DNA from: Trichoplusia ni
Lineage: Eukaryota; Arthropoda; Insecta; Lepidoptera; Noctuidae
Reading direction: 5' to 3'
NCBI RefSeq assembly: GCF_003590095.1
Contig: NC_039501.1
Location: forward strand, 4,185,673 to 4,249,672
Length of the DNA stretch: 64,000 nt
Part shown: one piece after another, positions 38,146 through 48,088 of the stretch
How positions within the stretch are numbered: the stretch's first letter is position 1
Layout of the letters: the number at the start of each line of letters is the position of its first letter
Notes under the pieces: model-generated
What the model saw: the letters and a program-made list of their open reading frames with translations, nothing else
Told to the model about the DNA's origin: nothing
The model's database searches: none
Translations under genes and position numbers: made by a program

Positions 38146-41100
38146 TAACATTGATTTTTAGTATCTTTCGGCTTGTCATCCTCTGTCAACGTCTCACCCC
38201 TGGTACTAGGGTTTCCTTCAGCAGCATTGTCACCGTCACAAGAGGTGCTATCCGCGCATGAATCCTTTTCATTGTCACAACCTTCAAATTCCTTACCCTT
38301 GGTTTCCGCACCCCATTCGCAAGAGTTAGTACCTGGCTTGTCTTGTCTCAAATCGTCTGAAATTCTTAAAAGAGTTTTTACTAAAGGCGATTTAAGCAGT
38401 TCACTTTCTAGTCTGTCCTTCTGCAAGTCTATCCTATTGTCATTTCTGTCGTCTAGCCTGTTTTCATCATTTCGGTCATTATTCCTATCATCATAATCGC
38501 CCCTATTATTTCCCCTGTTCCTTCCCCTATTTTCATTGGTCCTATAGTTTCCCCTGTTTTCATAATCTCCCCTGTTGTTGTTGTTATAACTGTTATCGCC
38601 TCTATAATTTCCGCTATTATCATTGTCACCTCTGTTATTTTCTCTGTAGTCATTATCACCCCTGTTGTTTCCCCTGTTGTTGCTTCTATAGTTTCCCCTG
38701 TTTTCACTGTCGCCTCTGTTGTTGCTATTGTAATCGTTGTCACCCCTGTTGTTGCTATTGTAATCATTGTCCCCCCTGTTGTTGCTATTGTAATCATTGT
38801 CACCCCTGTTGTTGCTGTTATAGTCATTATCTCCCCTGTTGTTGCTATTGTAATTATTATCTCCCCTATTGCTGTTATTGTCTCCCCTGTTGTTGCTTCT
38901 ATAGTTTCCTCTGTTTTCACTGTCTCCTCTGTTGTAGTTGCTATCACCCCTATTGTTGCTTCTGTAGTTTCCTCTGTTATTACTATCCCCCCTGTTGCTG
39001 CTTCTGTAGTTTCCACGGTTTTCATTATCTCCTCTGTTGTTGCTATTGTAGTCATTATCTCCCCTGTTGTTGCTATTGTAGTCATTGTCTCCCCTGTTGT
39101 TGCTATTGTAATTGTTATCTCCCCTGTTGTTGCTTCTGTAGTTTCCACGGTTTTCGTTATCTCCTCTGTTATTGCTGTTGTAATTGTTATCGGCCCTGTT
39201 ATTGCTGTCGTAATTGCTAAGTGCCCTATTGTTGCTATTATAGTTATCTCCCCTGTTGTTGCTATTGTAGTCATTATCGCCCCTGTTGTTGCTGTTGTAA
39301 TTGCTGTCTCCCCTGTTGTTGCTGTTGTAGTTACTATCTCCCCTGTTGCTGCTTCTGTAGTTACCCCTGTTGTTGCTTCTATAGTTTCCCCTGTTGTTGC
39401 TGTTGTAATCACTGTCACCCCGGTTGTTACTATTGTAGTCATTATCTCCCCTGTTGTTGCTATTATAACTACTATCTCCCCTGTTGCTGCTTCTATAATT
39501 TCCTCTGTTGTTACTATTGTAGTCATTATCTCCTCTATTGTTGCTATTGTAATTACTGTCTCCCCTGTTGTTGCTATTGTAATTGCTGTCTCCCCTGTTG
39601 TTGCTATTGTAATTATTATCTCCCCTATTGCTGCTTCTGTAGTTACCCCTGTTGTTGCTCCTGGAATTTCCCCTGTTGTTGCTATTGTAATCATTGTCAC
39701 CCCGGTTGTTACTGTTGTAATCATTATCTCCCCTGTTGTTGCTGTTGTAATTACTGTCTCCCCTGTTGTTGCTGTTGTAATTATTATCTCCCCTGTTGCT
39801 GCTTCTAGAATTTCCTCTGTTGTTGCTCCTGGAGTTCCCCCTGTTGTTGCTATTGTAATCATTGTCAGCGCGGTTGTTGCTATTGTAGTCATTATCTCCC
39901 CTGTTGTTGCTATTGTAATCATTATCGCCCCTATTGTTGCTTCTGTAGTTTCCCCGGTTTTCCTTATCTCCTCTGTTATTGCTGTTATAATTATTTTCAG
40001 CCCTGTTATTGCTGTCGTAGTTGCTAAGTGCCCTATTGTTGCTGTTATAGTTATCTCCCCTGTTGTTACTATTGTAGTCATTATCTCCCCTATTGTTGCT
40101 GTTGTAATTACTGTCTCCTCTGTTGCTGCTTCTGTAGTTTCCCCTGTTGTTGCTCCTGGAGTTTCCCCTGTTGTTGCTATTGTAATCATTGTCACCCCTG
40201 TTGTTACTATTGTAATCATTATCTCCCCTGTTGTTGCTATTGTAGTCATTATCTCCCCTGTTGTTGCCGTTGTAATTACTGTCTCCTCTGTTGCTGCTTC
40301 TGTAGTTACCCCTGCTGTTGCTCCTGGAGTTTCCCCTGTTGTTACTATTGTAATCATTATCTGCCCTGTTGTTGCTGTTGTAATTACTGTCTCCCCTGTT
40401 GTTGCTGTTGTAATTATTGTCTCCCCTGTTGCTGCTTCTGTAGTTACCCCTGTTGTTGCTCCTGGAATTTCCTCTGTTGTTGCTATTGTAATCATTGTCA
40501 CCCCTGTTGTTACTATTGTAGTCATTATCTCCCCTGTTGTTGCTGTTGTAGTCATTATCTCCCCTGTTGTTGCTTCTGTAGTTTCCCCGGTTTTCATTAT
40601 CTCCTCTATCATTGCTGTTATAATTATTTTCAGCCCTGTTATTGCTGTCATAGTTGCTAAGTGCCCTATTGTTGCTATTATAGTTATCTCCCCTATTGTT
40701 GCTATTGTAGTCATTATCTCCCCTGTTGTTGCTGTTGTAATTACTGTCTCCCCTGTTGTTGCTGTTGTAATTATTGTCTCCCCTGTTGCTGCTTCTGTAG
40801 TTACCCCTGTTGTTGCTCCTGGAATTTCCCCTGTTGTTGCTATTGTAATCATTGTCACCCCTGTTGTTACTATTGTAGTCATTATCTCCCCTGTTGTTGC
40901 TGTTGTAGTCATTATCTCCCCTGTTGTTGCTTCTGTAGTTTCCCCGGTTTTCATTATCTCCTCTATCATTGCTGTTATAATTATTTTCAGCCCTGTTATT
41001 GCTGTCATAGTTGCTAAGTGCCCTATTGTTGCTATTATAGTTATCTCCCCTATTGTTGCTATTGTAGTCATTATCTCCCCTGTTGTTGCTGTTGTAATTA

Positions 41101-43706
41101 CTGTCTCCCCTGTTGTTGCTGTTGTAATTATTATCTCCCCTGTTGCTGCTTCTAGAGTTTCCTCTATTGTTGCTCCTGGAGTTTCCCCTGTTGTTGCTAT
41201 TGTAATCATTGTCACCCCTGTTGTAGTCATTATCTCCCCTGTTGTTGCTATTGTAATTACTGTCTCCTCTGTTGCTGCTTCTGTAGTTTCCCCTATTGTT
41301 GCTCCTGGAGTTTCCCCTGTTGTTGCTATTGTAATCATTGTCAGCCCTGTTGTTGCTGTTGTAGTCATTATCTCCCCTGTTGTTGCTGTTGTAATTACTG
41401 TCTCCCCTGTTGTTGCTGTTGTAATCATTGTCACCCCTGTTGTTGCTTCTAGAGTTTCCTCTGTTGTTGCTCCTGGAGTTTCCCCTGTTGTTGCTATTGT
41501 AATCATTGTCACCCCTGTTGTTACTATTGTAATCATTGTCACCCCTGTTGTTGCTGCTGTAGTCATTATCTCCCCTGTTGTTGCTGTTGTAATTACTGTC
41601 TCCTCTGTTGCTGCTTCTGTAGTTACCCCTGTTGTTGTTCCTAGAGTTGCCTCTGTTGTTACTATTGTAATCATTATCTCCCCTGTTGTTGCTGTTATAA
41701 TTACTGTCTCCCCTATTGTTGCTGTTGTAATAATTATCTCCTCTGTTGCTGCTTCTAGAGTTTCCTCTGTTGTTGCTTCTGGAATTTCCCCTGTTGTTGT
41801 TATTGTAATCGTTGTCACCCCGGTTGTTACTGTTGTAATCATTATCGCCCCTGTTGTTACTTTCGTAATCGTTGTCGCCTCTGTTGTTGCTCCTATAGTT
41901 GCCTCTGTTATTCTTATCTCCCCTGTTGCTGCTACTATAGTCATTATCGCCCCTGTTGTTACTTTCGTAATCGTTGTCGCCTCGGTTGTTGCTCCTATAA
42001 TTTCCCCTGCTGTCACTATCTCCTCTATTGTTTTCTCTGTAGTCGTTGTCACCCCTATTATTGCCTCTATTATTTCCTCTGTAGTTGCTGTCGCTTCTAT
42101 CATTGTTGTAGCGGTTGTTACTTCTTGATTGATAATTGCTTAATGCCTTCTTATTTGAAGCCTAAAATAAAAAAAAAACAAATTAAGCAAATAAAAACTG
42201 CCTTATGCCTGCAGTCACAATTTAACTGTAAGATTTTACTCGCATAAGCGAAAGGCTAAAGTTTAATTTGTGTTTAAAGACAAACTTTTGTGATATGCCA
42301 AGCACACTGTTCCACTCTAAATGAGTAAAACCATATCATCATCATCGTTCGTTCACTGCTAGTAGCTTGCCATGCTTTACTAAAGATACCTGCTGAGCTA
42401 ATTGATAAAGATATAAGAAGGGGTATGGTACATCTTCATTCCTGTCGTCTTCGTAACTGCTCAAATCATTTCGGTTCTGGTAATTCGATTCGTAGTTGTT
42501 ATTCGACTGGTAATCTGACTTGTAGTTGTTGGATGCATAGTCAGAGTTGTAGTTGGAATTGTAGCTGGATGATCGTGATCCTGAATCCTTGGCGGCTCGG
42601 TTGGCATTGTTGTCTAGGACGAGGATCAGAGGTCGGTTCTGGTCGGATGCCTTCTTATAGAGATTGGAAAGGAGGCCAGAGTATTCCCCGGCTGATGACA
42701 ATCGGATGTTCTGAAAAATAAAATTATAAAGTTTTTGAAGAACTGTGAAGACGCCGTGATAGTATGATGATCAATGCTTATAATAGAATTTGCTAAAGTA
42801 GCAAGCAAATGGTACGACAGAATAAATTGTGGATAAAACGATGGTTATTGAATTAAAGTACATGAATTAAATACTTGTCTACATAGTTTATGGAGAATTT
42901 GATGAACGTTAAAAAAACAAGTTATAGAATTGTAATTACGTGTCTTAATTTTTGTCATTTTAAACTTCATTAAAAATAAATTGAAATTTCACAACAAAAA
43001 TGGGACTGGTAATCAGGCTAAAATAGGTAGCTAGCTGGGACTGGAGGACTGGAGGAGATCTATGTCCAGCCGAATCGAGAACCATGAAGAGAAGCCAAAC
43101 TTTAAAGCTTACTAACATTCCAGCTGTTGTGGTACATTATGGCATTCTATTTAGTTACTTCTTGCCTTTTTCTATTTCTCTAGCATCCTGTTTTAGGAAC
43201 TCATGGCAAAGTGCCTGAACAAAGACGTCTACGAAGTAAAGAGCTCAAAAAACGTTGGAGTGACAATCGGAATAAATTTATAAGGGAATCGCCGAATAGG
43301 GCAGTAAATAAAGCAAGTATGATGACAACACGAGAGGTTTGATCTCCATTAAGACAGTGTAAATGGTAATGAAATAGGGTTGAGGCCGAAAAATAATTCG
43401 TAAGTCCCTTTATGTATAGGTGAGTTTGTTATTATTAGTGATACAGTTGAGGCGGACCTTCAGGCACTTCACACCGATGACTAGCGAGAAGTGGCCAAGG
43501 ATCGGGTAAAGTGGCGCTTTCTCGTATCAGAAGCCAAGACAAAATTTGTAAGTACTTCAGAATAAGTTTAAGCAAGGAAAAAGATGCAGAAAAATGTTAA
43601 AAAAAAATCAAAGAAAATTTCAAAATTATAAATTTATACTCACAGAGACCAGTAGTACAAATAATATATTTAGAAGGATCTTAAGATTTGGTACTGTAGG
43701 CGCCAT
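38145..43706 (-). CDS. Secreted Asn/RGD-repeat protein, about 1,466 residues (trio gene 1)
   Basis: I do not recognise a named family. Three exons: 43706-43644 (21 residues starting MAPTVPNLK with a Leu-rich signal peptide), 42710-42390 (107 residues) and 42161-38145 (1,338 residues plus stop); all junctions are phase 0 with GT-AG ends. Exon 2 contains SGLLSNLYKKASDQNRPLIL, matching the conserved segment of genes 2 and 3, then a Tyr/Asn/Ser-rich stretch. Exon 3 opens ASNKKALSNYQS and becomes a long array of about ten-residue units, consensus RGDNDYNSNN, with variants such as RGNYRSNN, RGNSRSNN and RALSNYDSNN. It ends in a Cys-containing acidic tail (GCDNEKDSCADSTSCDGD ... KDTKNQC). The repeat has no Cys or Met. 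Frame choice rests on exon phase, continuity with the tail, and unit-to-unit base changes falling mainly at third positions. Probably an extracellular structural protein (inference). Confidence 0.75.
38470..42125 (-). repeat. Coding tandem array of about 30-bp units with 357-bp higher-order repeat
   Basis: The basic unit, read on the plus strand, is like ctcccctgttgttgctattg followed by taatcattgt. Lengths are multiples of 3 throughout (30 or 24 bp), so the frame never shifts; I checked the frame at 38657, 39446, 39698, 40193, 41234 and 42161. A block containing gctaagtgccctattgttgc recurs at about 39214, 40024, 40654 and 41011. Between about 40350 and 41190 a 357-bp (119-codon) unit repeats in tandem almost identically for about 2.3 copies. 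Array length is likely polymorphic, and assembly here could be collapsed. Confidence 0.9.
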
Positions 43707-44669
43707 TTCGATTCCTTGACGTCTACTTTCTAAATATACCCTTGCTCGCATTTTTTTGACCAAGTAAACTTTTTAGGCGATATATTTTTAATTAAAATTT
43801 TATTGATGATTAGTTTTTTGATGTTTGTTTTGATTCAGTTTTCATTTTTCATTACTTTCCTGTTCATAATTAATATTTGAATTAATTGCAATTTTCGATA
43901 CACGCGTAACTTTTTTTTACAGTGATTTAATATAATATATGCCCCAATATTATATTGCATAACTTTCAAACAACGCCATCTACTCTCAAACTAATTTAGG
44001 ATTGTATAATAAGTGCTAGACAACTGATAAACACACTTATATATTTCTGAATGCATAGATAAATTACACACAGACACAGAACAAATAATCATGCTCATCA
44101 TATAAACATTTGTCCTGGGAAGGAATCGAACCCAAGATTTCCGGCAAGGCAGTCAGGATAGCAAATAATTTAAATGGCTTAGATTATAATTTGTTTCATT
44201 GTGGAAATATATTTAAACTGAGGTAGGCATTTTAAAAATTAGCCTACGCTAAGTTTTTCTCTTCTATCCAACCATCACACAATTGTCATTTGGAATTCAA
44301 CTATTTTTTAGGATAATTAGGATTCCATACTGTCTGTCCGTCCGTCTCTCTGACACCAACGTCAGCAGAAATACATCATTTGTTGGAAAATTCAACCGTT
44401 TAGCTATCCTGAGATACAGCCTGTTGACAGTAGCGGATCAGAAAGAGTTCCTTTTTTACCCTTTGGGTACTGAACCCTAAAACGAAGCACAGTAACATCG
44501 CTTTTTGCTATCTAATATCTCTGTCATAATGAAGTGAGTAAAGAGATAAACAGTACGTGTTTTAACAATCATTCAAAACAACAAGCATAAAAACAACTTT
44601 TGACTCAGAACAAGCGTTCTAGATCAAGACACATCGCTCTTAGTGAATTGGCATACCACTTAATATTAT

Positions 44670-44880
44670 AGTTTACTAGCTGTTGCCGGCCTGCTCCCCC
44701 CCTGTTAATGATCCCATGGGAACGTAAAATCGGGATGAAAACTATCCTGTATGCTAGTCTTATAAACTGTGTACCTAAATTTTATTTAAATACATTCAGT
44801 AGTATTTGCGTCAAAGAGGAACATCTATACATGCATACATACAAACTTCCGTATTTATAATTTTAGTAGGATTAGTAGGG
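44670..44880 (-). repeat. Dispersed repeat with Helitron-like terminus
   Basis: Starts actagctgttgccggcctgc, continues catgggaacgtaaaatcggg, and ends cgtatttataattttagtag. It is the inverted relative of the family seen at 12030-12225. It is non-coding. Confidence 0.45.
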
Positions 44881-45005
44881 AGTGGGAAGAAGCTCTTTTC
44901 TTGCTGGAAGACATAATCTTTATCCAGGCACGTAATGTAAAGCGCAAGAACCTTATTTTGTCGGCGTATTATTTTACCACCTGAATCAATGTCTACATAT
45001 TTAAA

Positions 45006-45066
45006 TAATGCCTTTCGTGGGGCGAATTTAGCTATACTTAGATGAATTCGCCCCACGAAAAGCATT
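45006..45066. repeat. Imperfect hairpin adjoining a perfect one
   Basis: The left arm aatgcctttcgtggggcgaa is mirrored by ttcgccccacgaaaagcatt on the right, across about 17 bp, with one or two mismatches. Its right arm abuts and slightly overlaps the start of the perfect hairpin at 45064-45133. Confidence 0.85.
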
Positions 45067-45133
45067 ATGAGCTGGCGTTCCGGTGGATCGAAGTTCAGTA
45101 AAACTTCGATCCACCGGAACGCCAGCTCATAAT
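45064..45133. repeat. Perfect 32-bp inverted repeat with a 6-bp spacer
   Basis: The left arm (45064-45095) starts attatgagctggcgttccgg and the right arm (45102-45133) ends ccggaacgccagctcataat. All 32 positions pair, separated by cagtaa. The sequence beyond the right arm resembles the end of a transposon-derived unit, so this may be a junction of two inverted element ends. It is a strong potential cruciform. Confidence 0.95.
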
Positions 45134-45817
45134 CAAGAACTTTTGAATCGGTGCATCATTTATAAAATTAAGAAAATCTCGAAGTCGATTGCATCAAACA
45201 ACAAAACAAAATTAATTTTATTTAAAAATAAACTTAAAAGCACCTTTTTCTATTTTTGTATCCTCTATCTGACTGTATGGTTGATGTGCTATTTGTGTCA
45301 GAGTTGAAACCGCTGTTGTAGGCTTACACTGAGATTCTTTTAATCCTTTATACACATTCCCATACATACATATATTTCTATTCCCTACGTAACATTTTCC
45401 AAATACTCTAAGGTCGTTTTTGCCTTGATGAAGCTGCAGTTTGTGCGATACAATGTCCAGCCTTAGTCTTCGTCCGACTTCTTTAAGTACCTACAAGAAC
45501 AAGATAGAAGCCATATTTTGTTTCGATTTTGACCGGTTTTTCAGTAACTCAACCAAGTATCTTGTGCAGTTAATCTATTGTAATTGAAAAGAGGTATTTT
45601 TTTAAGTTTAAATTACTCCGTGGCTATAAAAAAACAATTAATCCGTTGTTACATAATTATATTCTTAATATATACAATACCCAAGGCCTACTTAATGCCT
45701 GAGGCATTCTCTTCCAGTCAAACATGGGAATTACCTATTTCATTAAGTGTTTATGTAGTAACAATTCACTGAATAGATAGATGTCCTTTTTTGTCTGAAA
45801 GTATTAGCGTATTAGAC

Positions 45818-46065
45818 GACCTCCGTGGTCGAGTGGCGTACGCACCGGTTTCAAGGTGAAGCTAGCTCTGAGGTCCCGGGTTCGATCCCCGGTCGGGTCA
45901 ATGTAAAAATTCACATTTGTACATTGTCTCGGGTCTGGGTGTTTGTGGTACCTTCGTTGTATCTGAATTCCATAACACAAGTGCTTTAGCAACTTACTTT
46001 GGGTTCAGAACAATGTATGTGATGTTGTCCGCATTTATTTATTTTATTTATTTATTAGCAATACA
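45818..46065 (+). mobile_element. tRNA-derived SINE
   Basis: A perfect-looking A box, TGGTCGAGTGG (45826-45836), and B box, GGTTCGATCCC (45879-45889), are spaced as in tRNA genes. They are followed by an unrelated body (tgtctcgggtctgggtgttt ... tgtatgtgatgttgtccgca) and an (ATTT)n tail. The acceptor stem is not tRNA-like, so I call it a SINE and not a tRNA gene. The small minus-strand ORF over it is a shadow. Confidence 0.75.
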
Positions 46066-46432
46066 CTCATAGGGTAAATCTTACAGATATAATAATATAT
46101 ACAAATTTAACCAGAAAAACATACCAGCAACATCAAATAAAAACTACTAAGTAAAACATGATGAATTGTATGGGACCAAATGACAGCTTTTGCAAGTAAA
46201 AAGAAAAGAAACCATAAAAAAAACCAATGAATTGAGAACCTCCTGCTTTTTGAAGTCGATTGAAATAGTGTTAATAGCTCCTATACGCAATTTATTATAT
46301 TTATTGGAGTGTGTAAAAGTAGGTGAAGCTTTATTTCTAGTTAAAAAAACAAAGTGTAATCCTTTTAGAAATATGCACCAAAATTTATCTTAAAGATGCA
46401 AATTAATAACAACAGCAATGACATAACATCTT

Positions 46433-46438
46433 TTTATT
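46433..46438 (-). terminator. Poly(A) signal AATAAA containing the stop codon of gene 2
   Basis: The gene 2 stop TAA (46436-46434) lies wholly inside the hexamer AATAAA (46438-46433). This leaves essentially no 3' untranslated spacing before the signal. Confidence 0.55.
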
Positions 46439-47770
46439 TTCTCCAACTTGGCGGACAAGTCTTTCCTTTTTTCTTGGGGGTAGTCTGGTTACAGGAGTCG
46501 CTTGCTTCGCACGAATCTTTTGGCTTGCAAGAATCCTCGTCGCAAGAGTTCTTTGGTTTGCAAGAGTCTTCGTCGCATGAGTCTTTAGACTTGCAAGAGT
46601 CGTCTTCGCAAGAATCTTTAGGCTTGCAAGAGTCGTCATCGCAAGAATTTTTCGATGCACAGGAATCACTTCCGCAGGAGTCTTTAGGCGGTGGTGGCGG
46701 TGGCTTTTTCTTCTTTTTCTCATTACCCGGTGGAGGACACTTGACCAGATGATCGAACACAGCTTTGCAACTCTTTTGGCAGTATCTTTTTCTTAAAGTA
46801 TTTTCCGCTGAACATTTTTCTGTACATACCACTTTAGCTTGACATCGGTCGCGGATCAACTTTTCGATTGCCTTTCGTTTAGTTTCTTTGCGATCATACT
46901 TATGGTAATGATAGGAAGTTGTATCGCCTGAAGCGTCGGTTATAACATTGCTTGTCTAAAAATCAATTTTCATATTAGAAAGATATTCATCGATGTGATT
47001 TTTTTAATTCATTATTTTTAAACTTACCCTTAGTACGTTGTACAGTACTGCGTCGTATTTTTCTTTGACTTTCTCCGGGTTGACATTGTATTCTCCAGAT
47101 TCATCGACTTCGCCGGCTGAGTTGCTATCTCCATAGAAATTATCATCCTCAAAAGTCCTTATATTCTTTGAAGTGTCAACGAAAACAATTAGTGGATCTC
47201 GAGAATCTTTCCTTAATAGCTGTGATATAATGCCTAAGGATTCTCTATTGAATACTGAGGAATGAAGACCATTCTGAAAAGGAAAAAAAAATTCTAGATT
47301 TAGCTAAAATTAAATTGAATAATTCTCCTTCTGTTCGTATAGTTGATTTACAACCTGGTATCAGAGTTTAAACCACCCTAACGCCTCCGACATGGCTTCT
47401 ATACAACCTTCCAACATTCTCAAGATTTCCAGTTTTTCCAGAGTATGTTATAACTACTTTTTATACACGACTATGGCATGTTACAAGGTTATCCCTACTA
47501 GTAAAGATATAATAGTAAGAATAAAAAAATACTTTTTAATCCATTTTTATAAATTCTTAAGGGCACTTCAATAAGTGGATTCCAAATATAGGGATCTGAT
47601 CACCAACCCTCAGTGAGCTAGCGTGGTGATCAATGCTCAAAACTTCCCTATACGGGACGAGGCTTGTCTCCAGAAGTATATGGGATGATATTATTATTAT
47701 AAATTAATAAGGAATAGCTTACAATAGCTAGCAATATGATATAGTATTGCAGCACAATCTTCTTTGCCAT
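46434..47770 (-). CDS. Secreted Cys-rich charged-repeat protein, 271 residues (trio gene 2)
   Basis: Family not recognised. Exons: 47770-47723 (MAKKIVLQYYIILLAI, signal peptide), 47273-47028 (82 residues) and 46955-46434 (173 residues plus stop), all phase 0. Exon 2 carries ESLGIISQLLRKDSRDPLIV followed by FVD and ends YDAVLYNVLR, both shared with gene 3. Exon 3 begins with a His/Tyr-containing linker. It is followed by a six-Cys module (RCQAKVVC, TEKC, YCQKSCKAV, LVKCPPP) with spacing C-x5-C-x3-C-x10-C-x3-C-x9-C, then Lys and Pro runs. A tandem SC-(D/E)xDSCK(P/S)K(D/N) repeat follows, and the end is KKGKTCPPSWRK. The alternation of acidic and Lys-containing units around paired cysteines suggests a disulfide-linked or metal-interacting extracellular material, but that is inference. 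Its start lies 318 bp from the divergent paralogue at 48089. Confidence 0.85.
47585..47695 (+). repeat. SINE-like tail fragment in intron 1 of gene 2
   Basis: Contains cgtggtgatcaatgctcaaa and ggacgaggcttgtctccaga, with an ATT-rich tail. It is related to 19400-19510. It sits inside the intron 47722-47274. Confidence 0.45.
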
Positions 47771-48088
47771 GTCGAGACCATATGCATGGTCATGTTTGAG
47801 TCACCCTTCGATGCATTTAATCAAAACCAATCAAAATGAGACTATCAACAAACTCAAAAAACGATTCAACAAAAAATATTTATTTAAATCATAACAACGT
47901 TTTTTTGGAATAGCAACAAAAAAATGATAATCTTTAATTACTTAAAAACATTTTACGTAACATTTTAATTATTGGAACGGATTATTTTTAAATATTGATA
48001 TTGTTACGTGATAGCAGATGATTAAAATCACCAAAGTGTATCGGTTTCCAAACAAAATCTTTTGCATAATTATATTTTTAGTACCGGC
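47771..48088. promoter_or_regulatory. 318-bp presumed bidirectional promoter of genes 2 and 3
   Basis: This is the whole interval between the two divergent ATGs. On the plus side a TATATTTTTAG-like sequence lies about 15 bp before the gene 3 ATG. On the minus side the AT-rich atttaaataaatatt near 47875-47890 is the only TATA-like candidate. No experimentally meaningful elements can be named. Shared regulation is inferred from the layout and the paralogy. Confidence 0.45.

Larger units (their letters stand above)
43720..46430. other. Intergenic region between trio genes 1 and 2
   Basis: Holds repeat copies (about 44280-44480, a fragment with cctttttaccctttgggtac; 44670-44880; hairpins at 45006-45133; the SINE at 45818-46065) and otherwise AT-rich sequence. 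A TATATTTAG-like sequence lies about 22-30 bp upstream of the gene 1 ATG. No additional gene is supported. Confidence 0.5.

Noticed and set aside
39221..41017. Plus-strand Cys-rich ORFs (CCCYCNYCLPCCC type)
   Set aside because: They are antisense translation of the same tandem repeat. They lack splice or promoter context and would be an implausible poly-Cys product.
40350..41190. CRISPR-like or satellite array
   Set aside because: The repeats are contiguous, coding, and multiples of three without unique spacers, in a eukaryotic genome.
38453..42103. 1,216-codon minus-strand ORF rich in Thr, Ile and Met
   Set aside because: It is a shadow of the RGDNDYNSNN frame. It has no upstream exon with matching phase, it ends inside the coding tail of the true frame, and changes between units alter its residues while leaving the other frame unchanged.
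45818..45900. tRNA gene with good A and B boxes
   Set aside because: The sequence does not close an acceptor stem and continues into a SINE body with an (ATTT)n tail, so it is a tRNA-derived SINE.
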